The notes under the pieces: model-generated
What the model was told of the DNA's origin: nothing
Databases searched by the model: none
The model's input: the letters and a program-made list of their open reading frames with translations, nothing else
Program-made: the position numbers and the translations under genes
Shown: one piece after another, positions 27,296-41,434 of the stretch
Numbering within the stretch: the stretch's first letter is position 1
Layout of the letters: the number at the start of each line of letters is the position of its first letter
Origin: Neocallimastix lanati (nom. inval.)
Taxonomy: Eukaryota; Neocallimastigomycota; Neocallimastigomycetes; Neocallimastigales; Neocallimastigaceae
Reading direction: 5' to 3'
NCBI GenBank assembly: GCA_016946835.1
Contig: JACVTC010000008.1
Span: 1,037,501-1,101,500, forward strand
Length of the DNA stretch: 64,000 nucleotides

Positions 27296-29242
27296 CTTGT
27301 AAAAAGAATTACATTCTGTTAATATAAAGATAAAAAAATAATAATTTTTTTTCTTTTTACTTAAAGAAGTTATATGTAATAATAATAAAAAAGAAAATAA
27401 TAATTTAGTATTGAGAGTGAGCATAAAGCAAAGATAATGGAATCAATATAGGTATTTATTATGATATCATATGAAAAAACTTCATTATAAATTAAAAAAA
27501 AATTGTTTTGTAAAAAATATAAAGATATAAAAATAAAAAATGAAATATGAAAAATAAAAAATTAAAAAAAAACATAATTATTGTAGAATAATATAGGGAA
27601 CCATTAGTTTTAATTATACGGTATCATCATATAGAAGAAAAAAATAATTCTTATTAAAATTATTATATATATATATATATAATAAGTATTATAGTACTAT
27701 TGACTGATTGAATAGCAAGTACATAACACCATTTATGTTGAGATCAATCCTTAATTTTTTAATAATTTTACCTCAAAGTAATACTCTAGATTTATATATA
27801 TCACAATTTTCATTTCTCATACTTTATTCTTTAATACTTTAGCTTTTATATATATTTGAAAAATAAAGTATAAGATATATTAAAAATAAAAAAAAATAAA
27901 AAAAATAAAAAAATAAAATAAAATAAAATAAAAATAAACATTAATATAAATTAAATTTTAATATCAAGACAGTTGCATACTTTAAATTTATTGAGTATTT
28001 TTTTTTTTTTTTTTTTTTTTTTTTCACCTGTTCATCTGCTCTACCTATCATATTTATTAAGAATATTACATTTTTAAAATTTTAAATAGCATTTTTAAAG
28101 TTATGTATTATTAATTATTAGTATATTTATATTTTGGAATAAATATGAAAATATGTGAAATTAATAATGAAGTAATTCGTTCATTTTAAAAAAAAATATT
28201 ACATAACATTAATTTAAATATGAATATAAATGATTATTCAATACACTTGTTATTAATTATGTTAATGATTATAATTATTTGTCCATTGGATAATTTTTTG
28301 AAGTCTTTTTTTTTTTTTTTTTTATAAATATAGTTTATTTTTTTTATTAAAAGTACAAACTCCTATATCTTTTATATATGCAAAGGAATCAATTCTCATT
28401 ATTATCTTTATATATTTAAAAGTATTTCAAAAATAAATATATATATATATATATATATTTATTTATATATTTTTCAGAGTAAAAATCATGTGATATCAAT
28501 GATTAACATAAAATTTATTGAGTATTTAATAATTATTTTTAATTAAATAAAGCTTAAATTAATATTTATTTTTTTATTAATATAGATCCACATTGATCTT
28601 TTACATTTGGTGAATTTTCACCAGAAATCATCTAAAAGCTTAAATAATTATATAATTTAATAATAATAAAATAAAAATAAAATAATTAATCAATATATTT
28701 ATTAGTTAATTATATAGATAGATAAAGATTAAATAATAAAAAAAAAAAGTTTTTTTATATTTATATAAAAGTTTTTGATTTAATGAAAAAAAAAGAGTCA
28801 CAACCTTTTTTTTTTTATTATTATGAAAATTATTTTATTATCTATTATACGAAACTTTTAATTTCATAAATATTATTCAAAATCTTTTTTTTTTTATTTT
28901 TTTTATATGTTCATATACTTTATTCAATTCTTTTTAATAACATTTGGTTTTAAAAATGATTTTATTTATTTAATATTTTATAATCAAAAGTGTAATTATC
29001 AAATTAATCACCAATATTTAAATATTATAAATTAAAAAGAAAAAAAGTTGATAGATAGATATTACTATTTACTCATTAAGATATAAATGATTTCAACCAT
29101 TATTCTGATAATAAAAAAGAAAAAATAAAAAATTAAGATAAAATAATCATTTAATAGTTGAATTTGAATTAATTTCAGTTTTTATTTTTATTTTTATTTT
29201 TTTTTTTTTTTATTATTATTATTAACATTATTATTATTATTG

Positions 29243-29278
<36 letters not shown>

Positions 29279-30112
29279 TATTTATATTTTATATTTTATT
29301 TAATTTTAAAAAAAAAGCTGATTTTGATAAAAAAAAATAACTATATTAAAGAAAACTTAGAAGAATTTAAAACCAAACAATATCAGTGAGTTTTTTTTTA
29401 TACTTTTTTTTTTAAAAAAAAATAATAATAAAATGTAAATATAAATATTAAATAAATATTAGTAACGAAAAAAAAAAAATATCATGAAATAATTTGAAAA
29501 TATCAAAAAATAATAAATTAATAAATAAATTAATAATAAATTATAATTAATAATAAAAGAAACTTCAGAAAGATCAATATATATATATTACTTTAATAGT
29601 AATGTTTAATATGTATTTATTATACAAAATAAGAATGAAATAACATAAAATATATATATATTTAAATAATATTATATGTATAATGTTTAGTTATGATTAG
29701 ACTATGTACTCATTAAAATTATCATAATTAATATGTTTTATTTGTACAAAAAATCGATTTAAAATAAAAATATGCCGATTTAATGAGATATTCATATAAA
29801 ATAAAAACATTTTTTTTTGTTATATCTTTATTAATTATATTATAATAAATGAATGAATGAATTTTTAGTATAATAAACATTATAAAGTATTTATATAATA
29901 ATGGATCTACGAGATAAATTTCTTTGAATTTATTATTTTTATTTTTTGGTAGATTTTATTTAATAATTCATTATTTATTATTTATTAATAAAAACTCTTA
30001 TTATTTATTTATTTATTTATTATTTATTATTATGATTTATGATTTACCTTTTAAAATTTTAATAAATTAATTAATATATAATTAATTTTAATAAATAATG
30101 TTAAGGCTAAAG

Positions 30113-30160
<48 letters not shown>

Positions 30161-30936
30161 CTTTTAATTTTCATTTTAAAAAAAAAAATAAAAAAGCGTT
30201 TTTTAAAAATAAAATATTTTTGAAATTTTCATTATATATATTTAAAAAAAAAAAAAAAAAAACATTATTGAAATCTATAAAAAGTATTTAAAATCATAAT
30301 ATATATATTTAAATTTTAAAAAGGCTTATATATATATAACTTAATATGAAAAAAATTTATTCTCTATATAAAGGTTTATAAAATCTTAAAATTAAATATA
30401 TATATATATATAATTTTCTTTAAAATATTATTAAAAAATAAATATTTAAAAGTTTTATAAAAAAAAATTTTTTTTTTCTTAGCCTTCATGTTTATTAATG
30501 ATAAATATTAAATAAAAATATTTAATAATTTTTATTTTATTTTCATTATTCATTTTATTAGAAAAATTTTGTTTTGTAGTATAAAGATTGTAAATAAAAA
30601 TATATAAATAAAAATATATAAATGAAAATATATAAATGAAAATATTTAATAGAAATTTTGTTTTATAGTATTTATAAAATTTAATGATATAAATGTAAAA
30701 GTTATTAATAAAAATATAGTAATAATAATAATAAAATAAATATTTTGAAATATTTAATTATAAAGGTATTTTTAATATATATATATATATTTTTTTTTAA
30801 ATTAATTTAAAATTCATAATTGTTTAAAATTTTAATATTTATTAAAAATTTAAGAAAATTTTTAATTATTAATAATTGCTGACAAAATTCAGATAATCTT
30901 TTTCATTTGATCATTACTCTGTCAATTTATCATTTA

Positions 30937-31482
30937 TTACAAATTAGTATTTATATTATTTATATTAATTAAACATTTAAACCATAATTCAGCAATATCA
31001 TTTCTTGGTCGTTCATGATCAACAAACTTTGTTACATCAGAAAGTAGTTGTCTATTTATATTTCTTGTTATTTGGGATTTAATTGTTTTATAATAATGAC
31101 ATATAAATCCTATTTCTTGTGAAACTTCATTAAATATAAATATAAGCTTAGGTCCTATAACTAAAGGAATTGAACTTTTTCTAATTTCATCTTTAATTTT
31201 ATGATTTGCAATTGATACAGATGCATCATAATCATCATAATCTTTTTCAAGATGATTATGTAAACTTTCATATTTTAAAATTTCCTTCTTATCGTTTAAA
31301 ATAATGAAAGATTTAACATTTATTTAAAGTTTTATATTCAATACATCTATACACTTAGGAATTAACCTTTTTTTTTTTTTAGATGAAAAATTAAGTTTAT
31401 ATTTTCTTTTTTTTTTTTTAATAATAATTTGTCCTTTTCCTCCATTAGTTTCGCTTATTTCAATATTTATCTTTTCTTCCAT
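30937..31482 (-). pseudogene. Decayed FLYWCH/MULE-transposase-like gene
   Basis: Reading the minus strand, ATG 31482 begins a short Glu/Lys/Ile-rich segment that loses frame in a poly(A) run near 31420. A second frame continues to a TAA near 31328 and then, in that same frame, runs open to the stop at 30937. The long open part contains a His-Asn-His motif (SLHNHLEKDYDDYD), then KIKDEIRKSS, SQEIGFICHYY and a C-terminal ERPRNDIAELWFKC segment. From memory, this order resembles the FLYWCH-type zinc-binding region of MULE-like transposase proteins that are abundant in anaerobic fungi. At least one frameshift and one stop make it non-functional as annotated. It could instead be a host gene derived from such a transposase with an unrecognised intron. 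Confidence 0.5.
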
Positions 31483-32067
31483 TTATAATAAAATATTTTA
31501 ATTAAATGTTTAAATAAATATATTTAATTATATATGTTTTGGTTAAAAATCTTTTAAATAAATATTTTATTTTATAATTTTTAAAAAAAAAAGAAAAAAA
31601 TATTTTTTTTCATTATTTGTTATTAATAATAAGTTAATTATTATTTTATTTAATTAATTTATTATTAGTATTAATTAATCAGTTTTTTATATTTTTAATT
31701 ATAAAGTATTTTTAATAATATATTTTATTTTTTATATACTACAAAATAAAATATTTATATAATTATTTATTATTTATATTTAATTATTCATTATAAATAA
31801 ATTATTATTAATTATTCAGTCTTTTTTGTTACAAAGTAATTACAAAAATATTTAAAACATTTTATTTTTTAATAATAAACTTTTTATTAAACCTGATTAT
31901 AATTTATTTACTTAATTACTTATTTATTTTTTTATAATTGTATTAAAAATATGAAAATCTTTATGGCGTCAAAATATGAACGCCACGTTGCGAAATGCAA
32001 CTTTTTGAATTCCATTATTTATTTATTTAACAAATTATTTATTATTTACTATTTATTATTTATTAAT
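31483..32067. other. AT-rich spacer
   Basis: Gene-free. A short GC-richer patch at 31960-32005 (TATGGCGTC...GAACGCCACG) contains complementary GGCGT/ACGCC stretches that could form a small stem. The segment ends with the left copy of the 14-bp duplication (32054-32067). Confidence 0.4.
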
Positions 32068-32336
32068 GGTAGGTATACTTTCTAAGTTTTCTATATTTCT
32101 AACACTATTAGAATCCCATTGCGTAAGCCTTGTCTGAGAGGATCTACAGTGTCCAGCTCCTCTGGGATGGCAAGGACGCCACCTATAGTTGGCTCTGCTT
32201 TCCCTCGAGGATCGCGTAGGGTGCTTCTATATGGAGTTTCTTTGCTTATGGGGAGTTGAGAGCGTCGACGCCGTACCGGTATGGCAGTTAATCATACACC
32301 CATATTACTATATGGGGAAGACCAAAGTCTTCAGTC

Positions 32337-32373
<37 letters not shown>
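32068..32373 (+). mobile_element. Short poly(A)-tailed retroposon, TSD-flanked
   Basis: A 306-bp insert much richer in G+C than its surroundings ends in a 34-nt poly(A) run. It is flanked by a 14-bp direct repeat TATTATTTATTAAT (32054-32067 and 32374-32387), as expected for target-primed reverse transcription. Near its 3' end it shares GAGCGTCGACG and following bases with the retrotransposon copies at 44806 (+) and 51030 (-), so it may be a severely truncated relative or a SINE using the same 3' machinery. No tRNA-like internal promoter is evident. The flanking repeat lies inside a low-complexity satellite, which weakens the duplication evidence. Confidence 0.55.
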
Positions 32374-32376
<3 letters not shown>

Positions 32377-32387
32377 TATTTATTAAT

Positions 32388-32575
32388 ACATTTATTATTT
32401 ATTATTAATTATTCAATTATTCAATTATTCAATTATTTATTATTTATTATTTATTATTTATTATTTATTATTTATTATTTATTATTTATTATTTATTATT
32501 TATTATTTATTATTTATTATTTATTATTAATTATTAATTATTTATTATTTATTATCACATTAATGTTATTTATTA
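32388..32575. repeat. Heptanucleotide satellite
   Basis: (TATTATT)n with ATTCAATTATT steps at its left end. The retroposon at 32068-32373 appears inserted into this block. Confidence 0.85.
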
Positions 32576-33235
32576 TTTAATTATTACATATGTTCTATTT
32601 GATATATATGCTTAATATGTTAAAATATAAATATTTTATATTTTAAATAGTTATAAACATATTTCAAATATTATATAAGTATATATCATTATTTTAACAT
32701 AAACTAATAAACATATGTAAAACATAGACATACATATTTTATTGCATTAGGATTATATCAATGTATTAATTATTTATACATTTTATAGCCAACTTTTTTT
32801 TTTCAAAGAAGTTTTTTTGACTATTTATTAAAACAACAATAATAATAAAATAAAAAATAAAATAATATAAAAATAAAAGTAGAATGAGATATTTAACTTT
32901 TAAATTTATTTTAATTACCAAAAGTTTATTAATAATTAAATAAAATTGAAATAAATTGAAATAAAAGGAAATCCTTTAAAATTATTGGTTGAAAACACAT
33001 AACAAGCAAAGTTTTTTTTTTTTTTTTCTTTATAATCAATTTTTTTCAATTTTAAAGTTTACCATCGCCAAGTTTTAGAAAGTGCTTTAGCAATGGCACA
33101 TGCGCACATATACGTGTATTATTAATAATTGATAATAATTATATGAATTGACATTAATAAATAGTAAATAACTAAAAATGTTATAATATTACAATATAAT
33201 ATTGTATTGTTATTTATAAGAAAATATTGTTATCA

Positions 33236-33309
<74 letters not shown>

Positions 33310-34018
33310 AAATGATAACAAAATAATAATTATAAATAATATTTCTTATATAGAATATATATTTATATATATATATATTATATATATTAGTATACTTAAT
33401 TTTTAATATTCAACAAAATACAAATGTTATACATAATATATTATGAAGATAAGAAATATAATTTTATCTTTAATTTTATTATTTTGTTTTTAATCTTATA
33501 GATGATCATTATCATTATTTCATTAATATTTTCATTATTAATATCAATATCATTATTATTAATGAAATAAAAACAAAATACCTTATAAATATATATCATT
33601 TTGTTGCATAGGTGTCATCATCATCAGCATCATCATAAAAATATATAAAATTGCAAAGAAATTGAATAAAAGAATAGATACTTAAATCTATTTAATAAAA
33701 TATTATCACCATTTTAATAATTATTTAAAATAGTATAATAAAGTAATGTGATTGACTACATATAAATAATATAGCAAAATAGTTGAATATATCCTGTTAC
33801 AATTATGTTTTATGCATTCAACTAAGAAAATTCAATTAATAATAACGAATTTCTAATTATGGGAATTTTTTTTTTACTAATTATAATTTTAATTTTTTTT
33901 TTTTATAATTATTACTTTTTTTTTTTTGTTATTATTTAAAATTATTATTTGGATTTTTATTAGTTTAATAATAATAACAATAATAATAATAATAATAATT
34001 AAATAAATAAATAAATAA

Positions 34019-34049
<31 letters not shown>

Positions 34050-35827
34050 GAATTCTAAATTATTTCTCTCTAATAAATATTACTAAAAAATTAATATAAA
34101 GAGTATATAAAAATATATATTTAAATGTTTAAAAATAGTATTATCAAATTCCAAAATTAATTAAAATAATTTTGTTGCTGTATCATTTCTTCCTACTCAA
34201 TTCTATAAATAATACTAATCATATTGCCATATTAATTATTATGTAGAGTATTATATTACCATACAACCATGCAAAATATAATCTAAAAAAAAAAAAATTT
34301 TTATCCTAGTAATAATTAACAGAAAAAAAAAAGTATTAATTGTATGAAAATTTTATTTAGTAAATAATAAATATATTCATTTATTTATTTAATAATTTAT
34401 TTATTTATTCACTTATTTATATATTACTAATATAAACTTTATTTTATAATAATATCAAAAGTTTACCATATAATATATTCACAATTAATTCAACTCTTTC
34501 GTAAATAAATAATACATTCTATGTAAACTAATTATTTTATATTATAATCAATATAAAAGAATATAATGATAATATATTATTAATTAATATAAAAATTCAT
34601 CCAAAAAAAATAAAAAAAAAATTTAAATTTAAATTTCAATGAATTAAATTTTGTTTTTTGAATGATAAACAATTTAAACTCATTTAATTTATAATACACT
34701 AATAATATATTATAAAATTATAATTTACCATATATTGTTTAATATAGCATATATTATAAGTATACTGCAAATTATATGTTTTAAAATTCAAAGTTTCAAT
34801 AATTTAATCATTCAATTGTTAATATATTATTGATTAAACTTTTATTGAATTAGTATTATTATTAATATATAGTATATTAAATAATTCATATATTATTATA
34901 TAATTAAATAAAGCTCAAATTTAAAAAAAATAAAAAAAAATGAAATTCTTTATATATAAAAGAATTGGCACAAAATATAATATATAATAAATATAATATT
35001 ATGAAAATAATAAATTAGAATAATATTATAATATATTATTGTTTTTAATCTTAATTCAATAAATTATTTATTATACATTGCCATTTAAAAAATAAATGAA
35101 TGAATATATAGTAAATAAATAAATAAAATAATATTGAAATAAATTATTTATTTAAATATATATTTATACATTCATATATATGTTTATATATATATGCTTA
35201 TTTGAATATATATTTACTTATACATTTAATTAATTAATTAATTATTTATTTATTTATTTATACACTTAATTATTAATTAATTTCATTATGGAATAATTTA
35301 TTCATAATTTTTCATTTTATTATTAATTATTAATTATTAATAATTTTTAATATTCTTTATATTTGTTAAACTTTTTTTATAATTTTAAAATATAAAAATA
35401 TATAAAACAGATTATTTCTTTAGAAATACTTTAAAGTTTCATTTATACTTTAAAAAAATAATTGAAATAAAATAGAATAAAATAAAGTAAAAAAACTTTT
35501 TATTCCAGTTTTAACCGTTTATAAGTTAAAAAAAATTATAACAAAAATTAAATATTAAAATTTTTTTATAAAAAAGTTTTATATTAAAGAATTATTCAAT
35601 ACCACCAAAAATTGAAATTCAAAATTAGTAATATAATATATATATATATATATACTCCTTATTAAAAAATTGAAATTTTCAAAGAAAAATATATAATAAA
35701 TACATATCTCTTAATAATAATAATAATAAAAAAGGAAAACTTTTTTTCTTTATAAATTAATTCTTTTTATAAATTTTTTTTGTCACAAAAAACCTACGGG
35801 AAAAAAAAAAAAATTATTTTTTAAATA
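32576..35827. other. Gene-free AT-rich region upstream of CotH gene
   Basis: Contains (ATT)n at 33236-33307, an (AAT)n tract near 33970-34045 and a small GC-richer patch at 33061-33115 (with short open frames on both strands, too short to assign). The last few hundred bases should hold the CotH promoter and leader; no distinct element stands out. Confidence 0.5.
33236..33307. repeat. (ATT)n microsatellite
   Basis: About two dozen uninterrupted ATT units. Confidence 0.9.
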
Positions 35828-36242
35828 ATGAAAATATTAATAAATTCTTTAGTCCTCTTTGGAGGAATAATTGGTCAAACCATAGCTAGAAGTGTAAAAT
35901 TTTCAGTAATATCATTTGGTAATGATGTTAAACTTAATATTGGAGGAAATCTTACCCCTATGGCAAAATCAGATCCTACTATACCTTTATGGTCAGCAAC
36001 CGTTGACGTACCAGACAGTGATATAAAGTAAGTTTTTCTTTTTTTTTTTTTTTTTTCTTGTTTTTTATTAAATATACATATATGTATATATATTTTGATA
36101 ATGAAAAAAATTATTTTATGGAAGGGGATGTAAAGAAAAAAGAAATAATATTAATAAATAAATTTTATGGAAAAAGATGTTAAAAAAAAAAAAAAAAAAA
36201 AAATACTATCTTGTTTTTATTTTATTTTTATTTTTATTTGTA

Positions 36243-36273
<31 letters not shown>

Positions 36274-38313
36274 TTATCTTTATATATATATATATTTATA
36301 TTAAATTTCTTTTTTTTTTTTAAATATATTAGTTATTTTTATGTTCAAGATTTACAAAATGATGTTCAACGTACTCTTAAAGCAGGTGCTACCACCACCT
36401 ATAATGAATTAATTGGACGTGAAATCACAGAATATGATATGGTAGAGTTTACCTATCCAGATGAACCTGCTTGGGGTAGAAGTATAGGAAAAACTAAACT
36501 TTTTGATGATAGTTATATACCAACTTTCATTATTTCAGGCTATGGTAACTTTTTTGTGGAAGGAGTTGGATCTACTACCTTTAGTAGAGTGATAGTCATT
36601 TTAAAGGATGAAGTTTTTTCTTTTAATGTAAGTTTTTATATATCTATTTATATATATATTCAAAAAAAAAAAAAAAAAAAAAAAATAAGGATAAAATAGA
36701 AAGAAAATGTATATATATATATATGTATATAATAAAAATTAACCTTTAATGCCAGTAATAATAATAATAATATACACAATATAATTAATAATAATAATTA
36801 TAATAATAACAAAACAAATAATAAAATAATAATTAATAGTATTATTAATAATAAAAATTATATATAATTTAAAATATTTAATCATACTAATATTATTTAT
36901 TATCCAAAAAATAATTACTATTTTTATTTTTATTTTTATTTTTTTTTTCTTTATTTTTTCTATTATAATATTTACAAAAAATTTTATTTTATACAAATGT
37001 TAAAAAAAAAAAAAAAAAAGAATATTCCAACTTCCGGAAAGAATGATGATGAAGATAAATTTCAATTTAAAATAACTTTACCAGAAGATGGTATATATAA
37101 TAGAAATGTTTTAAAATTTAGACCAAGTTCATATGATCCTGTTTTTTTCCGTCAAATTTTATATGGTGATATTCTTCATGCTATTGGTAATCCAGCTCAT
37201 GAATCGGTTACTTGTCGTGTCTATTTAGATAATGGTGTAGGTATTGGTCTCTATGTATTACAAGAAGATTGTACTACTGAAAGCTTTATTCGTTCTGCTT
37301 TTTATGGTGATCCATCCACCGGTACCATTAAACCATATACTCCTTCCGTTATCTATGATTGTTCAACTGGTGCCGATTTCAATGTTAATGATCCAAACTG
37401 GTTAGGTTCTTTCCAAAATAATACTTATGATATAAAGGCCGAATTGTTAGAAATGACTCGTCAGTTAGATATATTAGATGTTAATAATGAGGAAGAAGTG
37501 AAATCTTTTAGTGAAAACTGGCTTGATTTAGATACATTATTTAAAGCTCTTGCTTTAGAATACCTTGCTGGTCACTGGGATTCCTATTGGTTCCTTACCA
37601 CCAATTTTGTTACCTATCATCCTTCAGAAGAAACTGAAGGGGGTACCGGTTATTACTCAAAATATAAGTACTACTTCATCGATCAAGATTTTGATCAAAC
37701 TTGGGGAGTAGGTATGGCTCAACAATTAGATCCATCCACTTTCCCAACAAGATCTTATAAAGATTTCGTAGGTCTCGATTGGGCAAATTTAAATCCAGAT
37801 GAAGAATTTGATTCGGATACTCGAGTAGTCATCGATAAACTAATTGGCTGTGGTGTCGCAGACAAAAATGCCAACTGTTACAGTAAAAGCTTATTTGAGA
37901 AACACCTGAAAAAAATTGTCAGATACATTTTTAATCCTACCGCTCTTGGTAATAAAATTGATGCCTATAAGGATCGTCTTAGACCAGAAATTATTTGGGA
38001 TACCGAAGAAATTACTCGTCTTCATGCTGGTAAAATACAAAAATTCCATTTCAACATTAATGATTTCGATAATAATATTAATAGTGGAAATTATCAAGGT
38101 AGTGTTAATCCTTGGGGTTTAAAAGATTGGGTAGCTACTAGAGCAGATGTGGTTTGTAATGAATTTAATATTGATTTTAATGAAGCTTCCCTTACCGATT
38201 CCAATGGTAATACAGTAATAACTACTTCAGATGGTATTAAAATCACTCCTAATATTGTTTCAAAATTCATTTATCTTTTAATCACAACGTTCGCTTTACT
38301 TTATATCTTTTAG
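35828..38313 (+). CDS. CotH-family secreted/cell-surface protein
   Basis: CotH proteins are kinase-fold proteins first known from bacterial spore coats and common on the surface of early-diverging fungi. The substrate here is unknown. Three exons, 35828-36027, 36333-36627 and 37021-38313, encode 595 residues with consistent phases. Features: N-terminal hydrophobic signal peptide (about 1-21); a TYNELIGRE segment in exon 2 where CotH proteins carry the T-x-NE-x2-GR motif; HWDSYW (350-355) ahead of a hydrophobic core; and the acidic DQDFD motif (386-390) followed by QTWG, corresponding to the family's D-x-D metal-binding site. The last 20 residues are hydrophobic after a polar spacer, suggesting a GPI-anchor signal or a terminal membrane segment. 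Intron 2 ends in 18 A residues immediately before the acceptor G. No dockerin is present. Confidence 0.87.
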
Positions 38314-39080
38314 AAATATAAAATAAAAAATTAATAATAATAATAATAAAAGTAAAAGTTAATGAATAATCAATAAATCAATAAACAAATAATAACAATA
38401 GTAATAACCAACAAACAACAAAATAAAAATAAAAAATAAAAAATAAAAAAAAAATATTATAAATCAACAGCAGGAACACCAGAATTAATAAACAGTAACG
38501 ACAACAACAATAAAAAATATATTCCAAAAGTGAATATATTTTAAAAGGATACCAATAAATAAATAAATAATTAATTAAATAAAAAAAAAAATGTTTTACA
38601 TAGAAAAAAAAATAGTCCAATCTATTTATAATAAATATATATAAAAAATAATATATAAAAATCATTTTTATAGTTTTTATATATATATATACTTTCAAAA
38701 AAAAAAAAAAAAAAAAAAAAAAAGATGTATCTTTTTTTTTTCCTACGGTTTTATTCTTATAATTATAATTCGTCATATCATATTATAAAATATGAAAAAA
38801 TATTTATATATAAAATTACAAAAAAAAAAAAAAAAAATTTTTTTTTTTTTTATTTTAATTTTATTTAAATAATACTTTTTAGTTTTTTCTTTCTTATTAT
38901 CATTATTATTTTTATAATTAATATAATAATTATTAAATATCTATTTTATTTTATTTTTTTTTTTCTAATTAGATTTACTTTTTTGTTTTAGTTTTAGTTT
39001 TTCTTTCATATAAAATATAAAATATATATATATTTATATTAGTTTTTTAAAAAATATATATATATCTATCTAGTTTATAA

Positions 39081-39116
<36 letters not shown>

Positions 39117-39836
39117 ATAATAATAATAATAATAATCTAGTTTATATAAGTTATTCATTTTCAATAAATAGATATATAATTATATATATATAATTTTGAA
39201 AATTTTAAAATTATAAAATTTATAATTAATAAATTTTATACATAAAATATAAAACTTGGATAAAATATATATAACTTTATCTATAATTAAAATATATTTT
39301 AAATTTATTATATTTTCTATAATTATTATTTATTATTATTTATTATTTATTATTATTATTATTATTTATTATTATTATTTATTATTATTATTTATTATTA
39401 TTATTTATTATTATTATTTATTAATATAATTTTTAATTATTATATTATTATTATTATTATTATTACTACTATTATTTTCATATATCAAAAAGTATGAATT
39501 ATTAAAAAAATTTTTTTTATTTTTTTTATTTTTTTATTTATTATATTTTGTATTTTATTTTATTTTTTAATTTTATTTTAAATACTACAACAAATACAAA
39601 TAAAAATATAAATAGCAAATAAAAAATAAAAATAAAAACTAACATAGCTTTTTTTTTTTTTTTTTTTGTATTAACAATAAAAATGATAAAAGTTTAAAAT
39701 TGAACTACATTAACTTTATTATTAATACAATAAAAACTTTCAAATAATAATTTAAAAAACATTATTTTTATAAAATTTTTAATTAGAAGCTGTAAGCTGA
39801 ATTTTCTAAATATATACCCAATTTATATATCCATGC

Positions 39837-39881
<45 letters not shown>

Positions 39882-41434
39882 TAATTATAATCATAATTAA
39901 TATTTATATTTATAAAATTGAGAGATTCTATAATAAAAGAAAAAAAAATGTTTCCCTACATAAAAGTATTCATATCATCCATTAATGTTACATATATTTA
40001 ATGAATTAATAACTATTGTACAAATATATATATTATTATTATTATTTTTATAATTTTATTTTATAATTTATTCTTATTATTTTTTTTTTTTATAATTTAT
40101 TTATGTAATTTAATTTTATATTTTTATTTTTATTATTAATTCTTATTATTTATTCATTAGAATTTTCATAAATATATATATATATATTATAAAAATAAAA
40201 AATTAAAATACTTTTTAAAAAGGGTTCGTTCATTCAATAAAAAAAAATCATTTTTTTTTTTTTTTTTTTTTTTTTATTCATTGGAAACATGTAATTTTAA
40301 CAAATAAATTTTTATTGTTTCAAAAATAAAAAATAAAAAAAGAAAAAAAAAAAAAACAATCATCTCAACTATTATTTTTTTCTTTTTTTATAGTTCATTT
40401 TTGATATTTATTACAAATATCTATATAAATAGGATAAAAATGAAAACTTTATTTTATTTTATATCATATCATAATTTTTTTTTTCTTCTTAATTCTTTTT
40501 ACTTTTTTTTTTTTTTTTTTTTTATGATATTATTTAATTATTATTTTATTTTACTTTTTTATTTTTAATTTTTTTGAATCCCATTTTATTCAACTTTTTT
40601 TCTATAAATTTTAAATTTTAAAAAATACTCATTTTTTGTTTTTTGTTTTTGTTTTTGTTAAATCTTCAGTTTATTTATTAAATATTAATTTTATTTTTGT
40701 TTATATATATATATATATATATTTAGGATAAATTTTATATTATATATATATATATATATTTAGGATAAATTTATTATTATATATATGTATATTTATATAT
40801 TTTTTTATTATTACTATTTTAATTTGTTTAATTTTATTTTATTTTATTTTTTTTTTTTTTTTTTATACTATTCATTAAACATTTAAATTATTATTTTTAT
40901 TTAATATTATTTTTAAAATGTATTACATCTATATATTTCATAGTTAATTTTTTTTTTTTTTTATACAAATAAGGTTTTCTTAAGTTTAATCATTTTATTA
41001 TTTATTTTATTTTTTTAATTAATTATATTTTTTGAATAGAGATATAAACTTTTTTTTCATTATTATTACAATAACTTTAATTTTCTTTTTTCATTTATAA
41101 AAAGAGAATAAAAGTATTTAAAAAAAGAATAAAATTAAATAAAATAAAAATATATATAAATATAAAAAAATAAATAATATATATATTTTTATTATAATTT
41201 TTAACAAATATATATCTTATTTATTAAATTTAAATACATAGAACCTTGTATTATAGGTTGTACAAATAAATAAAAAAAAAAATAACAATAAAAATAAAAT
41301 ATATCTATATAAATATAAATAGATAAAAAAAAATAAAATAAAAAGAATATAAAAGAATATAAAAAAAATTCTTAAAAATTTAATAAACTAATTTTAAAAG
41401 TCGAAAGAAAAAAATAAATAAATAAATAAATAAA
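38314..41434. other. Gene-free AT-rich region
   Basis: Lies between two genes on the plus strand. It holds TTATTA-type repeats (39330-39425), long homopolymers (38828-38850, 39085-39113, 39841-39878), and a near-duplicate TATTTAGGATAAATTT motif after (AT)n at about 40720 and 40758. No coding region is seen on either strand. Confidence 0.55.

Noticed and set aside
33061-33115. Small GC-richer patch open on both strands
   Set aside because: Fewer than 20 codons in each direction, no splice context and no recognisable motif.
36211-36360. N-terminal part of the open frame covering CotH exon 2
   Set aside because: The Phe/Tyr-rich start is intron sequence read in frame. The acceptor at 36331-36332 and phase agreement place the exon start at 36333.
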